Made by a program: the position numbers and the translations under genes. 43,707 bases of DNA from Dechloromonas sp. Its GTDB lineage: Bacteria > Pseudomonadota > Gammaproteobacteria > Burkholderiales > Rhodocyclaceae. Location of the stretch: positions 1 through 43,707 of the forward strand of contig JAFLDQ010000009.1 of assembly GCA_017302355.1 (NCBI GenBank). The letters are read 5' to 3'. This document shows positions 8,534-16,783 of the stretch, piece by piece; position 1 is the stretch's first letter, and each line of letters begins with the position of its first letter. The notes beneath the pieces were generated by a model that was not told the DNA's origin, searched no databases, and saw nothing but the letters and a program-made list of their open reading frames with translations.

Positions 8534-10013
8534 GCGGGCGCAAAACCGGCTGGGTCTGACGGCCCTGATCGGCGCCGCGGGCGTCCTCTGCTTTGCCCCG
8601 TTCGGCCTGTTCTGGCTGGCGCCCGTAGTCTGGCTGGGGTTGTTCCTCGTGTTGCGGCGCGCCCATTCTCCGCGCGAGGCGGCGCTGAACGGGCTTGCCT
8701 TCGGCCTCGGTTTCTTCCTGACCGGGGTTTCCTGGGTCTACGTCAGCCTCTCGGTCTTCGGCGGCATGCCGTGGTGGCTGGCCGGGATCGCCGCATTCCT
8801 GTTCTGTGCCGTGATGGCCGTCTTCCCGGCGCTGGCCGGCTGGCTCTTCAAGCGCTGGCAGCCGGCGGAGCCCTGGCGCCAGGCGCTGTTCTTCGCCGCC
8901 CTGATTGCCGCGGTCGACTGGCTTAGAAGCTGGATTTTCACCGGCTTCCCGTGGCTGGCCGCCGGTTACTCGCAGGCGCCGCCCAGTCCGCTGGCCGGGT
9001 TCGCGCCCGTGTTCGGCGTGCATGGCCTGTCGCTGCTCGTGGCGCTGTGCGGCGCCCTGCTGTTGCGCTGTAAATCCGGACTGGCCTTTCTTGCAGCGAC
9101 TGCCGCTATCGGGCTCGGGCTGCGCCAGGTGCAATGGACGGAACCCGTCGGGGAGCCGGTCCGTGTCGCGTTGATCCAGGGCAACATTCCGCAGGAGATG
9201 AAATTCCGGCCGGAAGCCTTCCTCCGCACCCTGAATCTCTATCAGCGCCTCGTCGCGGAAAACCCGGCGCAACTGACGCTGCTGCCGGAAACGGCGGTTC
9301 CCGCGTTCTTCGACCAGCTCCCGCCCGACCATGCCGAATTCCTGAAGTCTGCCGCGCAGCGACATGGCGGCGACCTCGTCTTCGGCACCATCACCGGTCA
9401 CGGCGAGTACTACTGGAACAGCGCGGTCAGCCTCGGTGTTTCCCCGACCCAGAGGTACAGCAAGACGCACCTGGTGCCTTTCGGCGAGTTCATACCGCCC
9501 GGCTTCGGGTGGTTCATGCGTCTCGCCAGCATTCCCATGTCGTCGTTCTCGCGCGGGCCGGAGATCCAGCCGCCGCTCGCCGTCGCCGGCCAGCAGCTTG
9601 CGGTCAACATCTGCTATGAGGACGTCTTCGGCGAGGAACTCATCCGCTCCCTGCCGCAGGCCGGCATTCTCGCCAACCTGTCGAACACGGCCTGGTTCGG
9701 ACGCTCGCTGGCCCAGCCGCAGCACCTGCAGATTGCCCGCCTGCGCGCCGTCGAGACCGGGCGCCCGATGCTGCGCGCCACCAACACCGGCATGACCGCC
9801 GTCATCGGCGCCGACGGCGCCGTCCAGGCAAGTCTTCCGGCATTCACGCAGGGCGTGCTCAGGGCCGAGGTCCGCTCGCACCAGGGAATGACGCCTTATG
9901 CCCGGACGGGCAACCTCGCCTTCCTGGCGCTGGCCGGCCTCTGCGTGCTGGTCAGCCGCTGGCCGCGACGCGGCCAGGCGGGTCCGCCCCTCAAGCCCGG
10001 AGACGCTGAGTAG
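8511..10013 (+). CDS. lnt: Apolipoprotein N-acyltransferase
   Basis: Lnt transfers the third acyl chain to the N-terminal cysteine of lipoproteins in the inner membrane. The 500-residue product has about six N-terminal hydrophobic helices (residues 15-205), then a nitrilase-like periplasmic domain. The catalytic Glu-Lys-Cys set is visible: Glu in LLPETAVP (near 260), Lys in YSKTHLVPFGEF (near 317) and Cys in NICYEDVFGEE (near 368). The start is a GTG at 8511, inside corC. Its 3' end overlaps the convergent transglycosylase gene by 23 nt. Confidence 0.94.
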   Translation: MLTTRLPERAQNRLGLTALIGAAGVLCFAPFGLFWLAPVVWLGLFLVLRRAHSPREAALNGLAFGLGFFLTGVSWVYVSLSVFGGMPWWLAGIAAFLFCAVMAVFPALAGWLFKRWQPAEPWRQALFFAALIAAVDWLRSWIFTGFPWLAAGYSQAPPSPLAGFAPVFGVHGLSLLVALCGALLLRCKSGLAFLAATAAIGLGLRQVQWTEPVGEPVRVALIQGNIPQEMKFRPEAFLRTLNLYQRLVAENPAQLTLLPETAVPAFFDQLPPDHAEFLKSAAQRHGGDLVFGTITGHGEYYWNSAVSLGVSPTQRYSKTHLVPFGEFIPPGFGWFMRLASIPMSSFSRGPEIQPPLAVAGQQLAVNICYEDVFGEELIRSLPQAGILANLSNTAWFGRSLAQPQHLQIARLRAVETGRPMLRATNTGMTAVIGADGAVQASLPAFTQGVLRAEVRSHQGMTPYARTGNLAFLALAGLCVLVSRWPRRGQAGPPLKPGDAE

Positions 10014-10689
10014 CCTGCTCCAACCGTTGCTTCTCGGCGAGCACCTTGGACGAATAGCGGCGATCCGGGTCGTTGACCGCGCCGCCGAATTGCTGCAAGC
10101 CATTCTCGACGCCACCGGAACGGCGGATCGACTCGTGCAGCACCTTCGCGCCGACGCGGACGTTGATCACCGGATCGAGGAATCCGAGATGGTCGGCCTC
10201 GTCGGGCAACTTGTCCATGTGATAGCGCGGAACCACCTGCATCAGGCCCTTGGCGCCGATCACGCTCTGCGAGAAGGGGTTGAACCCGGACTCGACGCCG
10301 ATCACCGCGATAATCAGCAACGGATCGATGCGCAGTTCCTTGCCCGCCGCCTGAGCGGTGGCGAAGATCGGTTCGAGCGCCTCGGTCGACACCCGGTAAC
10401 GCTTTGAAACGTAGTCGAGGGCGCCGCGCATCTTCGGGGTCAGCGCAGGCGCAGATGGCTCGGCGGGCGCCACGGACTCGCCCTCATCCTCCTCCTCCGC
10501 GGCATCCGCGGCCTCGGAGGCGGGAATCAGGGATTTCAACCCTTCGATCAGGCCCGAATGACCGGCTTGCAGACCGACCAGGCCCATCAGAAAGACCAGC
10601 CCGGCCACCATCAGGAACTTCCGGAGCAGGGCAAGAAAGGCAAACGACACCCGCAAAAAGGCGGGCGGAAGAACGGTCGTAGGGAACAT
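9991..10689 (-). CDS. Lytic transglycosylase (SLT domain), membrane-anchored
   Basis: A 232-residue murein hydrolase candidate. The ATG at 10689 follows a perfect AGGAGG. Residues 10-45 hold a hydrophobic anchor or signal (FLRVSFAFLALLRKFLMVAG onward), then an acidic Ala/Glu-rich linker (about 58-80), and a C-terminal SLT domain with the catalytic Glu in AVIGVESGFNPFSQS and the GAKGLMQVVP motif. The domain end (QQFGGAVNDPDRRYSSKVL) is typical. It has its own strong promoter (10847-10875). A much longer frame runs upstream on this strand but is antisense to glyQ. Confidence 0.88.
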   Translation of the reverse strand: MFPTTVLPPAFLRVSFAFLALLRKFLMVAGLVFLMGLVGLQAGHSGLIEGLKSLIPASEAADAAEEEDEGESVAPAEPSAPALTPKMRGALDYVSKRYRVSTEALEPIFATAQAAGKELRIDPLLIIAVIGVESGFNPFSQSVIGAKGLMQVVPRYHMDKLPDEADHLGFLDPVINVRVGAKVLHESIRRSGGVENGLQQFGGAVNDPDRRYSSKVLAEKQRLEQATQRLRA

Positions 10690-10824
10690 GCGACCTCCTT
10701 GACTGTTGCCACTGCCGCAGAACACCAGCGGCAGCGAACGGTTACAGGGGGAACGACACCGGTGAGGCGCGAAAGAACCAGATCCGCCCCGGCATGGGGC
10801 CGCGTTTGGCGCGCAAAGACCCGG

Positions 10825-10839
10825 TGTTGCACCGCAACA
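10825..10839. promoter_or_regulatory. 15-bp inverted repeat at the predicted transcription start (operator candidate)
   Basis: TGTTGC-ACC-GCAACA is a perfect 6+3+6 dyad. It sits directly at the predicted transcription start of the transglycosylase gene, a position typical of repressor operators. It resembles TGC/GCA-type dyads bound by PhaR-like regulators in betaproteobacteria, but that assignment is from memory and uncertain. Confidence 0.4.
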
Positions 10840-10846
10840 TGGGGGC

Positions 10847-10875
10847 ATGATATTGATTAAACGGAGTTTCGTCAA
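10847..10875 (-). promoter_or_regulatory. Sigma70-type promoter for the lytic transglycosylase
   Basis: Read on the minus strand, TTGACG (10875-10870) and TATCAT (10852-10847) are spaced by exactly 17 bp. The predicted start is near 10840, about 150 nt before the ATG at 10689. Confidence 0.65.
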
Positions 10876-11067
10876 ATGGAAGATTAGAGGTCGCCGCCTA
10901 GGCTGTTGCGCGGCGATGCTCTGCGACGACGCTGGCCTGCGTTCGATCGCCGCGGGAGGCGCCGCCCTTCGCGACGGCCCGCGGGCGCGGGAACGCTCCG
11001 GGCGGCCTGCCGGAAAAGGCCAAAAGCTAGTAAAATTCAACGTCTTCCGTCTTTCCGAGCGTGTCCG

Positions 11068-12000
11068 ATGACCACCAGCAAGAAACCGACGTTCCAGGAA
11101 GTCATCCTGCGCCTGCAGGACTATTGGGACAAGCACGGCTGTGCGCTGTTGCAACCTTACGACATGGAGGTCGGCGCCGGCACCAGCCACACCGCGACCT
11201 TCCTCCGCGCCATCGGTCCCGAACCGTGGAACGCCGCCTACGTGCAGCCGTCGCGCCGGCCCAAGGACGGCCGCTACGGCGAGAACCCCAACCGCATGCA
11301 GCATTACTACCAGTATCAGGTAGTGCTCAAGCCGGCGCCGGAAGACATCCTCGAGCGCTATCTCGGCTCGCTCGAAGCCCTCGGGTTCGACCTGAAGAAG
11401 AACGACGTGCGCTTCGTCGAGGACGACTGGGAAAATCCGACGCTGGGCGCCTGGGGTCTCGGCTGGGAGGTCTGGATGAACGGTATGGAAGTGACGCAAT
11501 TCACCTACTTCCAGCAGGTCGGCGGCATCGACTGCAAGCCGATCACCGGCGAAATCACCTACGGCATTGAACGTCTGGCCATGTACCTGCAGGGCGTCGA
11601 GAACGTCTTCGACCTGACGTGGACGCAGGGGCTGACCTACGGCGATGTCTATCACCAGAACGAGTTCGAGCAGTCGGCCTACAACTTCGAGCACAGCGAC
11701 GTGGAATTCCTGTTTCACGCCTTCGCCGCCCACGAGAAGCAGGCGCAGCACCTGATGGGCGCCCAGTTGGCGCTGCCCGCCTACGAACAGGTGCTGAAAG
11801 CCGCGCATACCTTCAACCTGCTCGACGCCCGCGGCGCCATTTCGGTGACCGAACGCGCCGCCTACATCGGCCGCATCCGCAACCTGGCGCGCGCCGTCGC
11901 CCAGAGTTACCTGGAGAGCCGGGCCCGCCTCGGCTTTCCGATGGCGCCGAAGGAATGGGCCGCCGAAGTCCTCGCCCAGATCGAAAGGAAAGCTGCCTGA
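11068..12000 (+). CDS. glyQ: Glycyl-tRNA synthetase alpha subunit
   Basis: The catalytic alpha subunit of the tetrameric bacterial glycyl-tRNA synthetase. The 310-residue product shows the family N-terminus [18 protein letters not shown], the class II motif regions [20 protein letters not shown] and [20 protein letters not shown], and [27 protein letters not shown]. The start at 11068 matches known GlyQ proteins; upstream open frame is noise. The stop lies 2 nt before the glyS start. Confidence 0.96.
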   Translation: MTTSKKPTFQEVILRLQDYWDKHGCALLQPYDMEVGAGTSHTATFLRAIGPEPWNAAYVQPSRRPKDGRYGENPNRMQHYYQYQVVLKPAPEDILERYLGSLEALGFDLKKNDVRFVEDDWENPTLGAWGLGWEVWMNGMEVTQFTYFQQVGGIDCKPITGEITYGIERLAMYLQGVENVFDLTWTQGLTYGDVYHQNEFEQSAYNFEHSDVEFLFHAFAAHEKQAQHLMGAQLALPAYEQVLKAAHTFNLLDARGAISVTERAAYIGRIRNLARAVAQSYLESRARLGFPMAPKEWAAEVLAQIERKAA

Positions 12001-12002
12001 TC

Positions 12003-14117
12003 ATGTCGTCCAAGAACCTGCTCGTTGAACTGTTCGTCGAGGAATTGCCGCCCAAGGCGCTGAAGAAGCTCGGGGAAGCGTTTGCCCAGACCCTGGTCCA
12101 TGCCCTGAAAAACGCCGGTCTGGCGCCGTCGACCGCAACCGTCACCGCCTACGCCTCGCCGCGTCGTCTGGCAGCCCATGTCACCGACGTTGCCGACATC
12201 GCCGCCGACAAGCCGGTGACGCACAAGCTGATGCCGGTCGCCGTCGGTCTCGATGGCGGCGGCAAGGCGACGCCGGCGCTGCTCAAGAAACTGGCCGCGC
12301 TGGGCGCCGACGGCTCCGCCGTGGCCGGTCTGCGTCGCGAAAATGACGGCAAGACCGAGGTGCTGTTCCACGACAGCCTGACCAGGGGATCGACACTGGC
12401 CGAGGGCCTGCAGAAGGCGCTGGAAGCCGCGCTGGCGGGATTGCCGATCCCCAAGGTGATGAGCTACCAGCTGCACGATGGCTGGAGCAGCGTCCATTTC
12501 GTCCGTCCGGCGCACAAGCTCGTGGCGCTGCACGGCGGCGATGTCGTCCCGGTTTCCGTCCTCGGGCTGAACGCCGGCCGCGAGACGCGCGGGCACCGCT
12601 TCGAAGCCGCCGTCGATCCGGTCGTCCTTGCCGATGCCGACAGCTACGCGGAGATGCTGAGACGCGACGGCGCGGTGATCGCCAGCTTTGCCGAGCGCCG
12701 CGCCGAGATTGCCCGCCAGGTGTCCGCCGCTGCCGCCAAGGCCGGTCCCGGCCTGATACCGGTCGACGACGATGCGCTGCTGGACGAAGTCACCGCGCTG
12801 GTCGAGCGCCCGAACGTGCTGGCCGGCCAGTTCGAACAGGAATTCCTCGCCGTGCCGCAGGAATGCCTGATCCTGACCATGAAGGCCAACCAGAAGTACT
12901 TCCCGCTGCTCGACGCGACCGGCAAGCTGAGCAACCGGTTCCTCGTCGTCAGCAACATCAGCCCCGCCGACGCGAGCGCGGTGATCGGCGGCAACGAACG
13001 CGTCGTCCGGCCGCGCCTCGCGGACGCCAAGTTCTTCTACGACCAGGACCGCAAGAAGACGCTGGAGTCGCGCGTCCTCGGGCTGGCCAAGGTCGTCTAT
13101 CACAACCGGCTGGGCAGCCAGGGCGAGCGCGTGCAAAGAGTCTGCATCATCGCCAAGGCGATCGGCGAGCAACTCGGCGGCGAAGGACTGGCGCTGCAGG
13201 CCGAACAGGCTGCCCTGCTGGCCAAGGCCGACCTGCTGACCGACATGGTCGGCGAGTTCCCCGAACTGCAGGGCGTCATGGGGCGCTACTACGCGCTGCA
13301 CGACGGCCTGTCGGCGGACATCGCCGATGCCATCGAGGATCACTACAAGCCGCGTTTCGCCGGCGACACGCTGCCGCGCAACCGGGTCGGCACCATCGTC
13401 GCCCTCGCCGACAAGCTGGAAACGCTGGTCGGCATGTTCGGGATCGGCCAGATTCCGACCGGCGACCGCGATCCCTTCGCGCTGCGCCGGCATGCGCTGG
13501 GCGTCATCCGCATGCTCGCCGAGAACGATCTCGACCTGCCGCTCGATGCGCTGCTGCAAACCGCCAGCTCGTCGTTTGCCGCGGTCGACGGCTTCAAAGC
13601 GGCGGAATCCACGCTGGCCGATTTCATCTACGAACGCCTCGCCGGCAACCTGCGCGAGCAGGGGTACACGCCGCAGGAAGTCGATGCCGTGGTCAGCCAG
13701 CGCCCGCAGCGCCTGGGCGACATCCGCAAGCGCCTGGCCGCCGTCCGCGCTTTCGCCGCGCTGCCCGAATCCGCGGCCCTGGCCGCCGCCAACAAGCGCG
13801 TCGGCAACATCCTGAAGAAGGTCGGCAACGCGGTCGAAGCCGTGGTCGACGCCGGATTGCTCAAGGAAGACGCCGAGATCGCGCTGCACGATGCCCTGGT
13901 CGACGTCGTTCCCCGCGCCGACGCCGCCTTCGCAACTGGCGACCATGGCGAGTCGCTGCAGGTGCTGGCCGCCCTGCGCGCGCCGGTCGATGCCTTCTTC
14001 GACGGCGTCATGGTCAATGCCGACGATCCGGCCCTGCGCGCCAACCGCCTTGGGCTGCTCGCCAGGCTGCACGGCGCGATGAATCGCGTGGCCGATATTT
14101 CGAAGCTGTCCGCCTAA
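12003..14117 (+). CDS. glyS: Glycyl-tRNA synthetase beta subunit
   Basis: The tRNA-binding beta subunit, 704 residues, partner of GlyQ encoded directly upstream. The N-terminus LLVELFVEELPPKALKKLGE is diagnostic, as are the internal RETRGHRF, VPQECLILTMKANQKYFPL and NRVGTIVALADKLETLVGMF segments. The ATG at 12003 follows GAAAGGAAAGC, 2 nt after the glyQ stop, so the two are co-transcribed. Full length. Confidence 0.96.
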   Translation: MSSKNLLVELFVEELPPKALKKLGEAFAQTLVHALKNAGLAPSTATVTAYASPRRLAAHVTDVADIAADKPVTHKLMPVAVGLDGGGKATPALLKKLAALGADGSAVAGLRRENDGKTEVLFHDSLTRGSTLAEGLQKALEAALAGLPIPKVMSYQLHDGWSSVHFVRPAHKLVALHGGDVVPVSVLGLNAGRETRGHRFEAAVDPVVLADADSYAEMLRRDGAVIASFAERRAEIARQVSAAAAKAGPGLIPVDDDALLDEVTALVERPNVLAGQFEQEFLAVPQECLILTMKANQKYFPLLDATGKLSNRFLVVSNISPADASAVIGGNERVVRPRLADAKFFYDQDRKKTLESRVLGLAKVVYHNRLGSQGERVQRVCIIAKAIGEQLGGEGLALQAEQAALLAKADLLTDMVGEFPELQGVMGRYYALHDGLSADIADAIEDHYKPRFAGDTLPRNRVGTIVALADKLETLVGMFGIGQIPTGDRDPFALRRHALGVIRMLAENDLDLPLDALLQTASSSFAAVDGFKAAESTLADFIYERLAGNLREQGYTPQEVDAVVSQRPQRLGDIRKRLAAVRAFAALPESAALAAANKRVGNILKKVGNAVEAVVDAGLLKEDAEIALHDALVDVVPRADAAFATGDHGESLQVLAALRAPVDAFFDGVMVNADDPALRANRLGLLARLHGAMNRVADISKLSA

Positions 14118-14135
14118 CCCCGGAGAGGCCAGGCC

Positions 14136-14681
14136 ATGAAACTCGTCATTCTCGACCGCGACGGCGTGATCAATTTCGATTCCGCCCAGTTCATCAAGTC
14201 CCCGGCGGAATGGAAGCCCATCCCCCGAAGCCTGCAGGCCATCGCCCGGCTGAACCAGAATGGCTATCACGTCGTCGTCGCGACCAACCAGTCGGGAATC
14301 GGGCGCGGCCTGCTCGACATGGAAACGCTGAACGCCATCCACGAAAAGATGCACAAGGCGCTGTTTGCCGCCGGCGGCCGCATCGACGCCATCTTCTATT
14401 GCCCGCACACGGCCGATTCCGCCTGTGCATGCCGCAAACCCAAGCCCGGGATGTTCAAGCGAATCGCCGAAACGATGAACGTCGATCTCAAGGGCGTGCC
14501 GTCGGTCGGCGATTCGCTGCGCGACCTCCAGGCCTCCGCCGCGGCCGGCTGCCTGCCGATGCTGGTGCGCACCGGGAAGGGTCTGGTGACGCTGGACGAA
14601 GGCGACCTTCCCGAGGGCACCGAGGTCTTCGACGATCTGGCGGCGGCGGTCGACCGGATTCTGGCGGCGAAAAAGAAATGA
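14136..14681 (+). CDS. gmhB: D-glycero-beta-D-manno-heptose-1,7-bisphosphate 7-phosphatase
   Basis: A HAD-family phosphatase of the ADP-heptose pathway for LPS inner core. The 181 residues carry the HAD nucleophile motif LDRDGVIN (Asp7, Asp9), ATNQSGIGRG, the GmhB zinc-binding loop (YCPHTADSACACRKPKPG, about residues 86-103) and VGDSLRDLQAS. The start follows CGGAGAGG. It overlaps plsC by 4 nt (ATGA). This gene order after glyS is common in Rhodocyclales and relatives. Confidence 0.93.
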   Translation: MKLVILDRDGVINFDSAQFIKSPAEWKPIPRSLQAIARLNQNGYHVVVATNQSGIGRGLLDMETLNAIHEKMHKALFAAGGRIDAIFYCPHTADSACACRKPKPGMFKRIAETMNVDLKGVPSVGDSLRDLQASAAAGCLPMLVRTGKGLVTLDEGDLPEGTEVFDDLAAAVDRILAAKKK

Positions 14682-15430
14682 ACGTTCTCCGTTCGGTCCT
14701 GTTCGCCATCTGGGGCGGGCTGTGGACCCTGCTGGTCGCTCCCTTGGTCATCCTAGCCGCCATCGTCCTGCGCGGGCTCTGGGGTTATCACCTGGGGAAG
14801 CTGTGGCGCCTCGGCATCCAGTGGGGTGTCGAGAACCTGCTCGGCATCCGGCCGAAGGTGGTCGGCCTGGAGAACATGCCGGAGGAGCCCTGCGTCATCC
14901 TGTCCAAGCACCAGTCGGCCTGGGAGACGATGACCATCCAGGACTACGTTCCGCACGGCGCCTACTGTGTCTTCGTGCTCAAGAAGGAGTTGCTGCGCGT
15001 GCCGCTGATCGGCTGGGGACTGGGTGCGATGAAGATGATCTCGATCGACCGCGCGGCCGGCAAGCAGGCCCTCGACCTGGTCGTCGAACAGGGGCGCGAG
15101 CGTCTGAAGAAGGGTTTCTACGTCATCATCTTCCCCGAGGGGACGCGCGTCGCGCCCGGCGAGACGCGGCGCTACAAGGCCGGCGGCGCCTATCTGGCCA
15201 CCCACGTGGGCTGCAAGGTGGCGCCGGTCGCCCACAATTCCGGCGAACTCTGGCCGCGCCGCGCCTTCATCAAGAAGCCCGGCATCGTCACCATCAGCAT
15301 CGGCCCGGCCTTCGACGCGACCGGAATGAGCGAAGCGGAAGTGAATGAGCGTGTCGAAAGCTGGATTGAAGGCGAGATGCACCGGATTTCCCCGCACCGC
15401 TACCCGGATGCCAGGACCATCGCCGGCTGA
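14678..15430 (+). CDS. plsC: 1-acyl-sn-glycerol-3-phosphate acyltransferase
   Basis: Acylates lysophosphatidic acid to phosphatidic acid in the inner membrane. The 250-residue product has a hydrophobic N-terminal helix (residues 4-38) and the acyltransferase blocks: KHQSAWET near residue 78 (His with a Glu in place of the usual Asp of HX4D, as seen in many betaproteobacterial PlsC), and FPEGTR near 152. Overlaps gmhB by 4 nt. Confidence 0.9.
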   Translation: MNVLRSVLFAIWGGLWTLLVAPLVILAAIVLRGLWGYHLGKLWRLGIQWGVENLLGIRPKVVGLENMPEEPCVILSKHQSAWETMTIQDYVPHGAYCVFVLKKELLRVPLIGWGLGAMKMISIDRAAGKQALDLVVEQGRERLKKGFYVIIFPEGTRVAPGETRRYKAGGAYLATHVGCKVAPVAHNSGELWPRRAFIKKPGIVTISIGPAFDATGMSEAEVNERVESWIEGEMHRISPHRYPDARTIAG

Positions 15431-16127
15431 AGCGCCGCGGCGCATCGCCATTTCCGGACAGGCCGTCGACTACCGTCTGCGGCGCAGCCGGCGGCGCACC
15501 ATCGGTCTGGCCATCGACCAGCGCGGGCTGCGGGTCGGCGCCCCGCTGCAGGCGCGGATCGGCGACATCGAGACGCTGATCCGCGAGCATGGGCAATGGG
15601 TCCTCGACAAACTCGCCGACTGGCGGAGCCGCCCGCCTCCGGAAAGGCTGGCCGTTGCCGAGGGCGCGGTCATTTTTGTCCTCGGCGAGGCGTTGACCGT
15701 AACCGTCACCCCGGGCAGCCGCCAGCGCTGGCTGTTCGGCGAGGCGAAGCTGCATCTCTTCGTGCCGCCGGCGGTCGACGCCCGGCTGGTCCTCGAAAAG
15801 GCGCTGCGCGAGAAGGCGCGCGCCATCCTTGCCGCGCGGCTCGCGCATTACGCGCCGCAACTCGGCGTTCCGCCGCCGCCCCTGCGCCTTTCGGCCGCGC
15901 GCACGCGCTGGGGCAGCTGCAGCCATCACGGCGGCATTTCGCTGAACTGGCGCCTGATCCTGATGCCGCTGCCGGTCGTCGATTACGTGGTCGCCCACGA
16001 ACTGGCGCACCTCAGGGAAATGAACCACAGCCCGGCTTTCTGGTCCGTGGTCGAGCAACTCTGCCCCGACTGGCGGGCGCGCCGGTGCGAATTGCGCCGG
16101 CTCGCGGGCCAGATTCCGCAGTTCTAG
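15408..16127 (+). CDS. YgjP/SprT-like zinc metallopeptidase
   Basis: A zinc-dependent metallopeptidase of the YgjP type (DUF45), about 239 residues from the ATG at 15408; an upstream ATG at 15345 would overlap plsC by 86 nt and is less likely. The C-terminal half has [20 protein letters not shown] and the zinc motif [16 protein letters not shown] (HExxH plus a third His). Cellular role is unclear in the family. It continues the glyQ-glyS-gmhB-plsC run. Confidence 0.85.
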   Translation: MPGPSPAEAPRRIAISGQAVDYRLRRSRRRTIGLAIDQRGLRVGAPLQARIGDIETLIREHGQWVLDKLADWRSRPPPERLAVAEGAVIFVLGEALTVTVTPGSRQRWLFGEAKLHLFVPPAVDARLVLEKALREKARAILAARLAHYAPQLGVPPPPLRLSAARTRWGSCSHHGGISLNWRLILMPLPVVDYVVAHELAHLREMNHSPAFWSVVEQLCPDWRARRCELRRLAGQIPQF

Positions 16128-16143
16128 AAACCAGGAGTTCCCC

Positions 16144-16539
16144 ATGCGCATCCTGCACACCATGATCCGGGTCGGCGATCTCGACCGTTCGCTCGCCTTC
16201 TACACCGGAGTCCTCGGCATGCAACTGCTGCGTCGCAACGACTACCCCGAGGGCCGGTTCACGCTGGCCTTCGTCGGCTATGGTCCGGAAAGCGAAGGCG
16301 CCGTGCTCGAACTGACCCACAACTGGGATACCGCGGCCTATGATCTCGGCAGCGGCTATGGCCACGTCGCCGTCGCCGTGCCGGACGCCGCTGCCGCGTG
16401 CGCCGCCATCCGCCAGCGCGGCGGCAAGGTGGTGCGCGAAGCCGGTCCGATGAAGCACGGCAGGACCGTCATCGCCTTCGTCGAAGACCCCGACGGCTAC
16501 AGGATCGAACTGATCGAACGGGGCGGTGCGAATTCGTGA
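16144..16539 (+). CDS. gloA: Lactoylglutathione lyase (glyoxalase I)
   Basis: Converts the glutathione hemithioacetal of methylglyoxal to S-lactoylglutathione. The 131-residue single VOC domain has the metal ligands expected for GloA: His5 ([15 protein letters not shown]), Glu in AVLELTHNW, His in GYGHVAVAV and Glu in YRIELIE. The start follows AGGAGTTCCCC. Typical length. Confidence 0.93.
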   Translation: MRILHTMIRVGDLDRSLAFYTGVLGMQLLRRNDYPEGRFTLAFVGYGPESEGAVLELTHNWDTAAYDLGSGYGHVAVAVPDAAAACAAIRQRGGKVVREAGPMKHGRTVIAFVEDPDGYRIELIERGGANS

Positions 16540-16549
16540 TCGGTCTGTC

Positions 16550-16783
16550 ATGAAATACCTCCTGCTCATTGCTCTCGTCGCCGCGATCTGGTGGGTCTGG
16601 AAAAAGCGCGCGCAACGTCCTGCGCCAAGGACGCCAGGAGGAGCCCGCGATCCCGAGCGGATGGTCGTCTGCGCGCACTGTGGCGTGCATTTGCCGCAGA
16701 GCGACAGTATCGCGGCCAACGGCGCCCACTTCTGTTGCGAGGCGCATCGGCTGGCCGCGAATCCGCCAGCGACCCATGACTGA
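16550..16783 (+). CDS. PP0621-family small zinc-ribbon-like membrane protein
   Basis: A 77-residue protein with one N-terminal membrane helix (YLLLIALVAAIWWVW), a basic Pro-rich linker, and a C-terminal Cys4-type motif (VVCAHCGVHLPQSD then HFCCEAH). This matches a small family found beside pilS in beta- and gammaproteobacteria; function is unknown. The ATG at 16550 is chosen because the membrane helix starts there. It overlaps the kinase start by 8 nt, so it belongs to the pilSR transcript. Confidence 0.8.
   Translation: MKYLLLIALVAAIWWVWKKRAQRPAPRTPGGARDPERMVVCAHCGVHLPQSDSIAANGAHFCCEAHRLAANPPATHD

Larger units (their letters stand above)
10690..11067. promoter_or_regulatory. Divergent regulatory spacer between transglycosylase and glyQ
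   Basis: No coding sequence is supported here. On the minus strand there is a near-consensus promoter (10847-10875) with a 15-bp inverted repeat just downstream, leaving a leader of about 150 nt before the transglycosylase ATG. On the plus strand, TAAAAT at 11031-11036 is a possible -10 for glyQ, with a poor -35 (CTGCCG at 11007). No known riboswitch or T-box pattern was recognised. Confidence 0.5.

Noticed and set aside
10690..10840. Riboswitch in the transglycosylase leader
   Set aside because: The leader is long and GC-rich, but no known aptamer core could be recognised.
10690..11808. N-terminal extension of the minus-strand transglycosylase frame
   Set aside because: Antisense to glyQ and across the promoter region; the AGGAGG-preceded ATG at 10689 is the true start.
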